NCBI GenBank assembly: GCA_028697875.1
Contig: JAQVEQ010000172.1
Span: forward strand, 1-5,918
Direction of reading: 5' to 3'
DNA length: 5,918 bases
From: Novosphingobium sp.
GTDB lineage: Bacteria > Pseudomonadota > Alphaproteobacteria > Sphingomonadales > Sphingomonadaceae
Shown here: positions 1 through 5,832 of the stretch, piece after piece
How the letters are laid out: every line of letters starts with the position of its first letter
Numbering within the stretch: position 1 is the first letter of the stretch
Translations under genes and position numbers: made by a program
Notes under the pieces: model-generated
Told to the model about the DNA's origin: nothing
What the model saw: the letters and a program-made list of their open reading frames with translations, nothing else
Databases searched by the model: none

Positions 1-446
1 GGAATGCCCAGGATCGTGCACTGCATGGCGGCGGCAAGGCCCGAGAACCCGGCGCCGATAATCGCCACGCTGAAACCGGCGGGAATTTCGGGCCGGTCGC
101 CTTCCCACTCGACCGCGAAAGGATAGCGGCGGAACGCGGGCAAGTCGCGGCGCGCTTCGTATTCGACATCGGTCATTTCGCGGCCGGTCGCCATGGTCAT
201 CAGCTCGCGCAACCGGGCCGCCGGCGGTTCGGGGGGCATTTCGCCCGAGGCGTTGTCCACCAGCCAGTCGACCGCCTTGTCGACCAGGGCGGCCCGCTGG
301 CTGTCGGACATGTCCTTCGACGGCGGCAGTGCCGCCACGTTCGCATCGCCGGTGTTCTGGAAAAGCGCGACGCGCACCGCGTCGGGATCGGCAAGCTCCA
401 CCGCGCGCCGAATGAATGCAACGTCCACGGGTTCCTGGTCAGCCAT
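1..446 (-). CDS. Baeyer-Villiger / flavin-containing monooxygenase, N-terminal part (gene runs off left edge)
   Basis: The minus strand from position 446 reads 148 codons without a stop and leaves the window. The product begins MADQEPVDVAFIRRAVELAD, and residues 126-140 contain VAIIGAGFSGLAAA, the GxGxxG dinucleotide-binding loop of an FAD Rossmann fold, here at residues 131-136. About 125 residues precede this fold. Most Baeyer-Villiger monooxygenases start almost directly at it, whereas 4-hydroxyacetophenone monooxygenases (HapE type) carry an extension of about this length. The expected role is FAD- and NADPH-dependent insertion of oxygen next to a ketone carbonyl in the cytoplasm. The NADPH fold and the BVMO fingerprint lie outside the window, so subclass and substrate are inferred. 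The start is fixed by AGGAAGG 7 nt upstream; the ATG at 453 is out of frame and stops after four codons. The gene points the same way as the efflux operon but is 352 bases downstream of it, so it is probably a separate unit. Confidence 0.85.
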   Translation of the reverse strand, partial: MADQEPVDVAFIRRAVELADPDAVRVALFQNTGDANVAALPPSKDMSDSQRAALVDKAVDWLVDNASGEMPPEPPAARLRELMTMATGREMTDVEYEARRDLPAFRRYPFAVEWEGDRPEIPAGFSVAIIGAGFSGLAAAMQCTILGI

Positions 447-453
447 TGGTCAT

Positions 454-460
454 CCTTCCT
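454..460 (-). promoter_or_regulatory. Ribosome binding site of the monooxygenase
   Basis: On the minus strand AGGAAGG lies 7 nt before the ATG at 446. It decides the start, because the nearer ATG at 453 opens only a four-codon frame. Confidence 0.7.
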
Positions 461-498
461 CTCCGGGCAGCGGCCCTTTCCCGCCTTTCGCGACGGGA

Positions 499-517
499 CA
501 TGCCGTGTTGCGGCATG
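499..517. repeat. Perfect hairpin in the probable monooxygenase leader
   Basis: CATGCCG (499-505) and CGGCATG (511-517) are exact inverted repeats around a 5-nt loop. The element sits 52 nt upstream of the monooxygenase start, between it and the AT-rich island. It could be an operator half-site pair or a structure in the leader RNA. There is no T-run after it on either strand, so it is not a typical intrinsic terminator. Confidence 0.45.
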
Positions 518-529
518 GCGCCTGCCCTC

Positions 530-584
530 CGATATTTTGCAATATCGAATATTTTTGGTGTTTTTTGCAATATCGAATTTTTGT
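530..584. repeat. AT-rich direct-repeat and inverted-repeat island upstream of the monooxygenase
   Basis: The 16-mer TTTTGCAATATCGAAT occurs twice without mismatch, at 535-550 and 563-578, a period of 28 bp. The first copy lies in an inverted repeat, CGATATT-N4-AATATCG (530-547), overlapped by AATAT-CGA-ATATT (541-553). The second copy keeps only the right-hand arm. Positions 531-582 contain 12 G/C in 52 bases, against a strongly GC-rich background. Paired half-sites in an AT-rich patch ahead of a catabolic-type gene look like a double operator or promoter-proximal binding site. This is inference; I do not recognise the motif as belonging to a named regulator. Confidence 0.6.
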
Positions 585-594
585 CCGGTCGGAC
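583..594. repeat. Short inverted repeat beside the AT-rich island
   Basis: GTCCG-GT-CGGAC forms an exact 5-bp-arm inverted repeat that abuts the second direct-repeat copy. It may be part of the same control region. A 12-bp element of this kind can occur by chance in GC-rich DNA. Confidence 0.3.
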
Positions 595-730
595 TGGCAG
601 GCAGTTTTCCGCATTCCCGGAACGCCCTTGAAGACAACCGGGAGGACAAAATCCTGCAATGTCAGCTTGTTAGTGAAAACACCGCCCCCGCATGCCCATC
701 CCGGGCCTGCCAGAAGGAAGCGCGCGCTTG

Positions 731-762
731 GGCCATTCCGCGTCGCCCCGGACGCAGTGGCC
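731..762 (-). terminator. Weak candidate terminator hairpin after the efflux operon
   Basis: GGCCA (731-735) pairs with TGGCC (758-762), and GCGTC (740-744) with GACGC (751-755), around a 6-nt loop with a small internal bulge. It lies 37 nt beyond the repressor stop codon. A second small stem, TGGGC-ATGC-GCCCA, is at 779-792. Neither is followed by a U-run on the minus strand, so intrinsic termination is doubtful and read-through toward the monooxygenase cannot be excluded. Confidence 0.2.
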
Positions 763-798
763 GCTTCGCAACGACGCTTGGGCATGCGCCCACGCGCT

Positions 799-1110
799 TT
801 AGTTGCAGGCGTCTCCGCACACGTCGCACAAGGCGTGGATAATCGCGCTCACCACCGGGTCGGTCAGGCGATAGAACCGGGTCTGCGCTTCCCCGCGCGT
901 GCTGACGACGCCTTCCTCGCGCAGCAAGGCAAGATGCTGCGAGACCGACGATTGCGAAAGGCCGGAAAGAGCGACGAGTTCGCTGACCGAAGCCTCCCCC
1001 TCATCCAGCCGGCAAAGCATGAGCAACCGTTCCGGGTGGCTCATGATCTTCAACCGGGATGCCATGCTGGTCGCGTTGGCTTTGAGTTCCGATAGGTCCG
1101 AAGGCTTCAT
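799..1110 (-). CDS. ArsR-family transcriptional repressor, BigR/SqrR-like persulfide sensor candidate
   Basis: This 103-residue protein has the usual ArsR/SmtB length and fold. The core SHPERLLMLCRL (24-35) is followed by a winged helix-turn-helix: SVSELVALSGLSQSSVSQHL at 41-60, then LREEGVVSTRGEAQTRFYRL at 63-82 as the wing. The metal motif ELCVCD of classic ArsR is absent from the helix, and the SmtB-type Asp/His set in the last helix is not complete. Instead Cys33 sits where BigR and SqrR carry their first sensing cysteine, and the C-terminal tail holds Cys95, Cys98 and Cys102. The Cys33-Cys98 spacing of 65 is close to that of the SqrR/BigR pair. In that family a persulfide-driven disulfide or polysulfide bridge releases DNA. 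The start overlaps the permease stop (ATGA, 1107-1110), with GGAGG 7 nt upstream. Being last in the operon, it would sense the signal and repress its own operon. Thiol-based metal sensing remains possible. Confidence 0.85.
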   Translation of the reverse strand: MKPSDLSELKANATSMASRLKIMSHPERLLMLCRLDEGEASVSELVALSGLSQSSVSQHLALLREEGVVSTRGEAQTRFYRLTDPVVSAIIHALCDVCGDACN

Positions 1111-4100
1111 TCCGTGGCCTCCGGTAGCGGAATTCCGTCATCGCGCAAGACCACGTAGATCGCCGGGATCACCAGCACGGTGAGCAGCGTCGACGAAGCG
1201 AGCCCGAACAGGAGCGAAATCGCGAGGCCCTGGAAGATCGGATCGGTCAGGATCACCGCCGCGCCGATCATCGCCGCCGCCGCCGTCAGCACGATCGGCT
1301 TGAAGCGGATCATGCCCGCTTCGAGCAGGGTTTGCCGCAAGGATTTGTCCGGCGAACGGGCATGGCGGATGAAGTCAACCAGCAGGATCGAGTTGCGCAC
1401 GATAATACCGGCAAGCGCGATGAAACCGATCATCGACGTCGCGGTAAACGGCGCCTGGAACAGGATGTGCCCCAGCACGATGCCCACCAGCGTCAGCGGG
1501 ATCGGGGTCAGGATCACCAGCGGGATCTTGAAGTTGCCGAACTGCCCGACGACCAGCACGTAGATGCCGAGCAGCGCGACCATGAAGGCCCCGCCCATGT
1601 CGCGGAACGTCACCCAGGTGATTTCCCATTCGCCATCCCACAGGAGCGAAGGCCGGCTTTCGTCCTCCGGCTGGCCGTGCAGGATCACTTCGGGCTCGGT
1701 CAGCCCGTGCGCCTTCCAGTCGTAACCGGCGATCGCGTCGTCCACTGCCAGCATGCCGTAGATCGGCGCTTCGTAGCGGCCGGCAAGATCGGCCATGACC
1801 ATGGCCGCCCCGCGCCCGTCGCGGCGGAAGATCGTCCGCCCGCCCGGCTGGACCGACGCATCGACCAGCTCGCCCAGCGGCAGGAGCTGCCCGTTCTGCG
1901 CCACCGCCACCGGCGTCGCGGCAAGCGAGGCGGACCAGCTGCGCTGCGACTGGTCGAGCGCCATCTCGATCGGCAGCGGATCGCGCGCATCCCCGCGCGG
2001 AGCATAGCCGATGGTCTGGTCGCCCAGCAGCGCGCCGATGCTGTCGAACACCTGCCGTTCGGACAGGCCATAGTGATCGAGCTTCGCGCGGTCGGGGATG
2101 ACGCGCAGGGTCGGGCGCTGATTGCCGAAGCTATTGTCCGTATCGACGATGAACGGCACCGACTTGAAGATCTTCTCGACCTCCATCGCCGTATCGCGCC
2201 GAGTCTTCTCGTTCGGGCCGTAGATCTCGGCCAGCAGCGTCGCCAGCACCGGCGGCCCGGGCGGCGTTTCGACGACCTTGATGACCCCGCCTTCGGGCAG
2301 GGTCAGCGCCTTGGCCAGCTTCTCGCGCAAGTCGACGGCGATCTCGTGGCTGGAACGCGAACGGTCGCCCTTGGGCTCCAGCGTGACCATGAGGTCGCCC
2401 ATCTCCGGCTCGGCGCGGAGGAAATAGTGCCGCACGAGACCGTTGAAATTGAACGGCGCGGACGTCCCGGCATAGGCTTCCATCGCGACCACTTCGGGCA
2501 CTTGCCGGGTCACGGCGGCGGCCTGTTCGAGCACGCGCGAGGTATCTTCCAGGCTGGTGCCTTCGGGCATGTCGAGCACCAGTTGCACTTCGCTCTTGTT
2601 GTCGAAGGGCAACAGCTTCACCGTCACCGCCTTGAAGTAGAACATCGAGCAGGCGACCAGCGTGGCGACGCCCACCACGATAAGGAACTTCTTCGCGCTG
2701 GCGCGGGTCGCGATCACGCGGCTGGCATAACGGGCATAAAGCTTGCCCAGCTTGCCGCCGTGCGCGCCCTCGTGCTCGTGACCGCTCATCAGCGCATTGC
2801 GCGCGAAACGGATCATCAGCCACGGGGCGATGATGACCGCGACGAAGAAGCTGAAGATCATCGCGGCGCTGGCGTTGATCGGGATCGGCGCCATGTACGG
2901 CCCCATCAGGCCGGACACGAACAGCATCGGCAGCAGCGCGGCAACGACCGTCAGCGTGGCGACGATCGTCGGGTTGCCCACTTCGGCCACGGCGTCAATC
3001 GCCGCCTCGATCCGCGTCCGGTCGTCCTTCATCGCCCAATGCCGGGCGATGTTCTCGATCATGACGATGGCGTCGTCGACCAGGATACCGATGGAGAAGA
3101 TCAGCGCGAACAGGCTCACGCGGTTGATCGTGAAGCCCATGACCCGGCTGGCGAACATGGTCAGCATGATCGTGGTCGGGATGACGATCGCGGTTACGCC
3201 CGCCTCGCGCCAGCCGATGGCGAAACCGATCAGGATGACGATGGACACCGTTGCCAGGGCGAGGTGGAAGATCAGCTCGTTGGCTTTCTCGTTCGCCGTC
3301 TCGCCGTAGTTGCGAGTGACGGAAACCTCGACCGAAGACGGGATCAGCTTGCCTTCGAGCATTTCGACCCGGTCGACCACGGCTTCGGACACGGTCACGG
3401 CATTGGCGCTGGCGCGCTTGGCGATGGCGAGGCTGACGGCAGGGCCCCTGGCCCAGTCGGCCTTGCCGGCGCCGCTGCCGCCGGTTTCGACTCTGGCCCA
3501 GCGCCACGACCGTGCCTGGTCCTGCGTCGGAGCCTGCTCGACCCTGGCCACGTCGCGCAGCAGCACCGGGGCGCCGGTCACCGAACGGACAGTGAGATTG
3601 CCCAGTTCCTCGGCGCTTTTCAGAGTCTGCCCGGCCGTGACGGAAACGGATTGCCCGGCTTCGCGCACCCGGCCGGCGGGGAAGGAACGGTTGGCCTGGC
3701 TCACGGCCTCGATCACATTGCCCAGCGGCACGCGCAGGGCGGCGAGCTTGGCCGGGTCGGGAATCACGCGCAGGGCCTCGCGCTGGCCGCCGGTGATGAA
3801 GGTCAGCCCGACATCCTCGACCTTGGCGATTTCCGTGCGCAGCTTGCCCGCCAGCTCGTAAAGCGCCTGGTCGTTCCAGTTGCCCGGAGCGCCGGGCTTG
3901 GGCGTCAGCGTGAGGACGACGATCGGGACGTCGTTGATCCCGCGCACAGTCACCTGCGGCGGGGGAATGCCGACCGGGATGCGGTCGATATTGGCGTTGA
4001 TCTTCTCGTCGATGCGGGTGGCCGCGTCCTCGGGGTCGGACCCGACGAGGAAGCGCGCCGTCACCAGCACGCCGTTGTCCTGCGCCTGGGTATAGACATG

Positions 4101-4349
4101 TTCGACCCCGTCGACGCTCTTGACGATCGTTTCCAGCGGCTTGGCCACCAGTTCGACCGCGTCGGACGCCGAAAGCCCCGGCGCGGCGACCCGGATGTCG
4201 ACCATCGGCACCTTGATCTGCGGCTCTTCCTCGCGCGGGATCGTGATCGTGGCGATCAGCCCCACCATGATCGCGGCGAGGAGGAACAGCGGCGTCAGCG
4301 GCGACCGGATCGCGGCGCGCGTCAGCCGGCCGGAAATACCAAGGCTCAT
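1107..4349 (-). CDS. RND-family efflux permease (inner-membrane pump subunit)
   Basis: The 1080-residue product has normal RND length and layout. One membrane helix at about 20-37 is followed by a large periplasmic loop to about 357, five more helices to about 511, a further helix near 554-571, a second periplasmic loop to about 919, and five helices to the end. The fourth helix carries FSIGILVDDAIVMIEN (418-433), with the paired Asp425-Asp426 of the proton relay, as in AcrB-type pumps. The CusA metal pumps differ at this motif. At the AcrB Lys940 position the tenth helix reads GIIVRNSILLVDF (981-993), so arginine (Arg985) replaces lysine. A His/Glu cluster HEHEGAH lies at 524-530 on the cytoplasmic side. 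The pump would use proton import to expel a substrate with the adaptor encoded just upstream; the start overlaps the adaptor stop by 4 bases (ATGA, 4346-4349). The ribosome site is weak, so translational coupling is likely. The substrate is unknown; the sulfur-linked context is the only hint. Confidence 0.93.
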   Translation of the reverse strand: MSLGISGRLTRAAIRSPLTPLFLLAAIMVGLIATITIPREEEPQIKVPMVDIRVAAPGLSASDAVELVAKPLETIVKSVDGVEHVYTQAQDNGVLVTARFLVGSDPEDAATRIDEKINANIDRIPVGIPPPQVTVRGINDVPIVVLTLTPKPGAPGNWNDQALYELAGKLRTEIAKVEDVGLTFITGGQREALRVIPDPAKLAALRVPLGNVIEAVSQANRSFPAGRVREAGQSVSVTAGQTLKSAEELGNLTVRSVTGAPVLLRDVARVEQAPTQDQARSWRWARVETGGSGAGKADWARGPAVSLAIAKRASANAVTVSEAVVDRVEMLEGKLIPSSVEVSVTRNYGETANEKANELIFHLALATVSIVILIGFAIGWREAGVTAIVIPTTIMLTMFASRVMGFTINRVSLFALIFSIGILVDDAIVMIENIARHWAMKDDRTRIEAAIDAVAEVGNPTIVATLTVVAALLPMLFVSGLMGPYMAPIPINASAAMIFSFFVAVIIAPWLMIRFARNALMSGHEHEGAHGGKLGKLYARYASRVIATRASAKKFLIVVGVATLVACSMFYFKAVTVKLLPFDNKSEVQLVLDMPEGTSLEDTSRVLEQAAAVTRQVPEVVAMEAYAGTSAPFNFNGLVRHYFLRAEPEMGDLMVTLEPKGDRSRSSHEIAVDLREKLAKALTLPEGGVIKVVETPPGPPVLATLLAEIYGPNEKTRRDTAMEVEKIFKSVPFIVDTDNSFGNQRPTLRVIPDRAKLDHYGLSERQVFDSIGALLGDQTIGYAPRGDARDPLPIEMALDQSQRSWSASLAATPVAVAQNGQLLPLGELVDASVQPGGRTIFRRDGRGAAMVMADLAGRYEAPIYGMLAVDDAIAGYDWKAHGLTEPEVILHGQPEDESRPSLLWDGEWEITWVTFRDMGGAFMVALLGIYVLVVGQFGNFKIPLVILTPIPLTLVGIVLGHILFQAPFTATSMIGFIALAGIIVRNSILLVDFIRHARSPDKSLRQTLLEAGMIRFKPIVLTAAAAMIGAAVILTDPIFQGLAISLLFGLASSTLLTVLVIPAIYVVLRDDGIPLPEATE
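1118..1122 (-). promoter_or_regulatory. Ribosome binding site of the ArsR-family gene, inside the permease coding end
   Basis: GGAGG on the minus strand lies 7 nt before the ATG at 1110, within the last codons of the permease. It supports the overlapping start and lets the repressor be translated independently of coupling. Confidence 0.65.
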
Positions 4350-5332
4350 TTCCCGGTGGCTCCGGCCTTCGGGCCGATCAGCGTATCACCCGCCGCAACG
4401 CCCGAAAGGATCTCGATCTTGCCGCCCTCCGCCGTGGGCGCGGTCTGCACCGGCACTTCGGCGGCGGCCCCATCCTTGGCGAGGAGCGTGACATAATCGA
4501 TGCCGTAGCGATCCATGACATAGCTCGCGGGAACGAGCAGCGCCTTGCGCGTGCCGGTTTCGACTTTCGCCGCGACCCGGCGGCCGATCAGCCGGTTGTC
4601 GATCCCGGGCATCGACACATCGGCCATGACCTGGCCTGCCGTGACGGCGGGATAGACCTTGGTCACGGTGCCCACGGCGGAACCGTTGCCGATCCCGTCG
4701 GACGTGACCCGCGATCCGACGTGGACCTTGCCGGCCAGGGATTCGGGCATTTCCAGCCGGACGATCGTGGGGCCGGCGGTAATCACGGCAATCGCCATGC
4801 CGGGCGCCACGGGGGCTCCGGCGGGAATGTCGGCCCGGAGCACGCGGCCGGAAGCCGGTGCGACGACCGCGCCCTGTCCGGCGACCGCGGCGGCGGCGGC
4901 ATGTTGCGCCCGCGCCGACGCGGCCATGGCTTCGGCCTGTTCGAGCCGGGCATCGGCATAGACGCCGTTCTTGTGGAGGAAGCGCACCCGGTCCAGTTCG
5001 GCCTGCGCCTGCACGGCCTGCGCCCTGTAGGCCTCGGCCTGGAAACCGAGCTGGTTGTCGACCACGCGGCCGATCACCTGCCCCTTTTTCACCATGTCGC
5101 CTTCATGGACCGAAAGCGTGGTGAGAATGCCGGGAATCCGGGCGAAGACCTGCGCCTGGTCGACCGTGGCCACTTCCGCGCTGACATCCTGCCAGCTGAC
5201 GGTGTCGCTCAGTTGCAGCGCCAGCCGGGAGCCTGCGGGCGCAGACGCCTTGGTCTCCGCTTCATCGCCGTTTCCGCACGCTGCCAGCGGCACGGCCAGC
5301 ATGAGCGCCAAGGCCTTGATCGCTGCCCTCAT
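4346..5332 (-). CDS. RND efflux periplasmic adaptor (membrane fusion protein), lipoprotein
   Basis: The chosen start gives 328 residues beginning MRAAIKALALMLAVPLAACG, a lipoprotein signal peptide with lipobox LAAC and lipidated Cys19. A longer frame opens at 5482, but its extra 50 residues are Arg/Gly-rich, overlap the rhodanese gene and would bury the signal peptide. AGGGGGA (5341-5347) lies 8 nt before the chosen ATG. The order of parts matches the HlyD/AcrA adaptor family. A first lipoyl half lies at about 68-90 (GILTTLSVHEGDMVKKGQVI), a rather short alanine/glutamine-rich helical hairpin at about 97-150, a second lipoyl half at about 158-184 (APASGRVLRADIPAGAPV), and then beta-barrel and membrane-proximal domains. 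The short hairpin suggests a compact adaptor. It should bridge the permease to an outer-membrane channel not encoded here. The rhodanese stop is 23 bases upstream and the permease start overlaps its stop, so all are in one operon. Confidence 0.92.
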   Translation of the reverse strand: MRAAIKALALMLAVPLAACGNGDEAETKASAPAGSRLALQLSDTVSWQDVSAEVATVDQAQVFARIPGILTTLSVHEGDMVKKGQVIGRVVDNQLGFQAEAYRAQAVQAQAELDRVRFLHKNGVYADARLEQAEAMAASARAQHAAAAAVAGQGAVVAPASGRVLRADIPAGAPVAPGMAIAVITAGPTIVRLEMPESLAGKVHVGSRVTSDGIGNGSAVGTVTKVYPAVTAGQVMADVSMPGIDNRLIGRRVAAKVETGTRKALLVPASYVMDRYGIDYVTLLAKDGAAAEVPVQTAPTAEGGKIEILSGVAAGDTLIGPKAGATGK

Positions 5333-5340
5333 CTCCCTCT

Positions 5341-5347
5341 TCCCCCT
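5341..5347 (-). promoter_or_regulatory. Ribosome binding site fixing the adaptor start
   Basis: AGGGGGA on the minus strand lies 8 nt before the ATG at 5332, in the short gap after the rhodanese stop. It supports the lipoprotein start over the upstream in-frame ATG at 5482. Confidence 0.6.
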
Positions 5348-5355
5348 TTGGTTGT

Positions 5356-5691
5356 TCAGCGTTCGACCGGAAGGCGCGCCGCCAGCCAGGCGTTGAATCC
5401 CCCGGAAAGATGCGTGTCGACCACGGCCTGGGCGACGCCGCACTTGTCGAGCGCCATGCCCGAACGCTTGCCGCCCAGGCAATTGAGAATCAGCTTCTTG
5501 CCGCCGGCATCCGGCAGCTTGGACGGCTGGAACGTCGAAAGCGGCATGTTGATCGCGCCCGGGATATGGCCGGCGGCATATTCGTCGGCTTCGCGAACAT
5601 CGACAACCACCGCCTTGTTGTCGCGCAGCATCGCGTCGAGTTCTTCGGCCTTGATTTCCTGATGCTTGGGCTTGCCAAATCCGAAAACCAT
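5356..5691 (-). CDS. Single-domain rhodanese-like sulfurtransferase
   Basis: The product is 111 residues from the start at 5691, the normal size of a free-standing rhodanese domain, and has no signal peptide, so it is expected in the cytoplasm. It shows the family signature VDVREADEYAAGHIPGAINM (30-49) and the active-site loop CLGGKRSG starting at Cys71, the residue that carries the persulfide. The C-terminal GGFNAWL motif (98-104) is also present. Rhodaneses move sulfane sulfur from thiosulfate or persulfides to thiol acceptors. The frame is open back to 5832, but AAAGGAG lies 8 nt before the ATG at 5691, and the region further upstream looks like promoter DNA, so the short form is chosen. 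It is the first gene of the operon, which ties the pump to sulfur chemistry. The donor and acceptor cannot be read from the sequence. Confidence 0.92.
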   Translation of the reverse strand: MVFGFGKPKHQEIKAEELDAMLRDNKAVVVDVREADEYAAGHIPGAINMPLSTFQPSKLPDAGGKKLILNCLGGKRSGMALDKCGVAQAVVDTHLSGGFNAWLAARLPVER

Positions 5692-5699
5692 TCTGTCGT

Positions 5700-5706
5700 C
5701 TCCTTT
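5700..5706 (-). promoter_or_regulatory. Ribosome binding site fixing the rhodanese start
   Basis: AAAGGAG, a near-ideal Shine-Dalgarno sequence, lies 8 nt before the ATG at 5691. It rules in the 111-residue form over the longer in-frame extension to 5832. Confidence 0.75.
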
Positions 5707-5729
5707 CGGCACCATGCCAAGATTGCCTC

Positions 5730-5758
5730 TTGTGTATATTTCACACCGCTTATATAAG
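5730..5758 (+). promoter_or_regulatory. Predicted rightward promoter of the SQR-like flavoprotein gene
   Basis: TTGTGT (5730-5735, three of six to the -35 consensus) is followed after 17 bp by TATAAG (5753-5758, five of six to the -10 consensus). Transcription would start near 5765, giving a leader of nearly 70 nt. It occupies almost the same base pairs as the leftward promoter, so the two should compete and respond to the same bound protein. Confidence 0.45.
5732..5758. promoter_or_regulatory. Candidate shared operator: two inverted repeats in the divergent promoter
   Basis: GTGTATATTTCACAC (5732-5746) is an imperfect inverted repeat with GTGT/ACAC outer arms that covers the leftward -10. 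CTTATATAAG (5749-5758) is a perfect 10-bp palindrome that includes the rightward -10 and overlaps the end of the leftward -35. ArsR-family repressors typically bind AT-rich inverted repeats overlapping promoter elements, so this is the best site in the window for the operon's own regulator. That pairing is inferred. Confidence 0.5.
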
Positions 5759-5762
5759 TCAA
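5733..5762 (-). promoter_or_regulatory. Predicted leftward promoter of the rhodanese-efflux-ArsR operon
   Basis: On the minus strand TTGACT (5757-5762, five of six to the -35 consensus) is followed after 18 bp by TATACA (5733-5738, four of six to the -10 consensus). Transcription would start near 5726, giving a leader of about 35 nt that contains the rhodanese ribosome site. The assignment is by eye. Confidence 0.55.
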
Positions 5763-5820
5763 TAACGATGTACGTCGATGCACGGATGCCCTTCGGGTCG
5801 CAACGGAGGGATGGAAAGGC

Positions 5821-5825
5821 GGGAG
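5821..5825 (+). promoter_or_regulatory. Ribosome binding site of the SQR-like gene
   Basis: GGGAG lies 7 nt before the ATG at 5833. The ATG at 5811 is preceded by GAGGG but is in another frame and does not yield the Rossmann motif. Confidence 0.5.
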
Positions 5826-5832
5826 AACGCAA

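Larger units (their letters stand above)
447..798. other. Gene-free region between the ArsR-family gene and the monooxygenase
   Basis: No convincing gene is seen in these 352 bases. Frames open on either strand have no ribosome binding site and no recognisable protein character. The region falls into two parts. Positions 583-798, after the repressor gene, are GC-rich with several short inverted repeats. Positions 499-584 contain the AT-rich repeat island and a 19-nt hairpin, and probably hold the promoter and control sites of the monooxygenase. No clean -35/-10 pair could be picked out for that gene; a TTGCAA at 565-570 is the only -35-like element, with a weak GATATT 18 bp further on. Confidence 0.6.

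Noticed and set aside
530..584. The repeat pair as a CRISPR array or insertion-sequence end
   Set aside because: There are only two copies with a 12-bp gap, no transposase or Cas gene, and no target duplication. A regulatory site fits better.
537..584. A sigma-54 type promoter suggested by the TTGCA words
   Set aside because: The required GG element at the correct distance from GC is missing for both copies.
718..729. Perfect 12-bp palindrome AAGCGCGCGCTT
   Set aside because: It is simple GC alternation and easily arises by chance in this composition. No feature around it gives it a role.
450..785. A 111-codon minus-strand frame ending just before the monooxygenase start
   Set aside because: It crosses the AT-rich repeat island, has no ribosome binding site, no recognisable motif and an erratic composition. 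It is treated as chance.
193..1095. A 300-codon plus-strand frame spanning the monooxygenase start, the gap and the ArsR-family gene
   Set aside because: It runs antisense to two real genes and has no domain or ribosome site.
1332..4496. A frame of more than 1000 codons on the plus strand, opposite the permease gene
   Set aside because: Its product is a run of His, Arg, Asp, Gln and Gly with no domain. It is the antisense shadow expected when a GC-rich gene with strong third-position GC excludes stop codons on the other strand. The minus-strand frame is a complete RND permease.
4346..5482. A longer adaptor protein starting at 5482 (378 residues)
   Set aside because: It would overlap the rhodanese gene and place an Arg-rich tail before an obvious lipoprotein signal peptide that starts at 5332.
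5356..5832. A longer rhodanese starting at 5832 (158 residues)
   Set aside because: The extra residues come from promoter DNA and do not resemble a rhodanese N-terminus. A near-ideal ribosome site marks the start at 5691.
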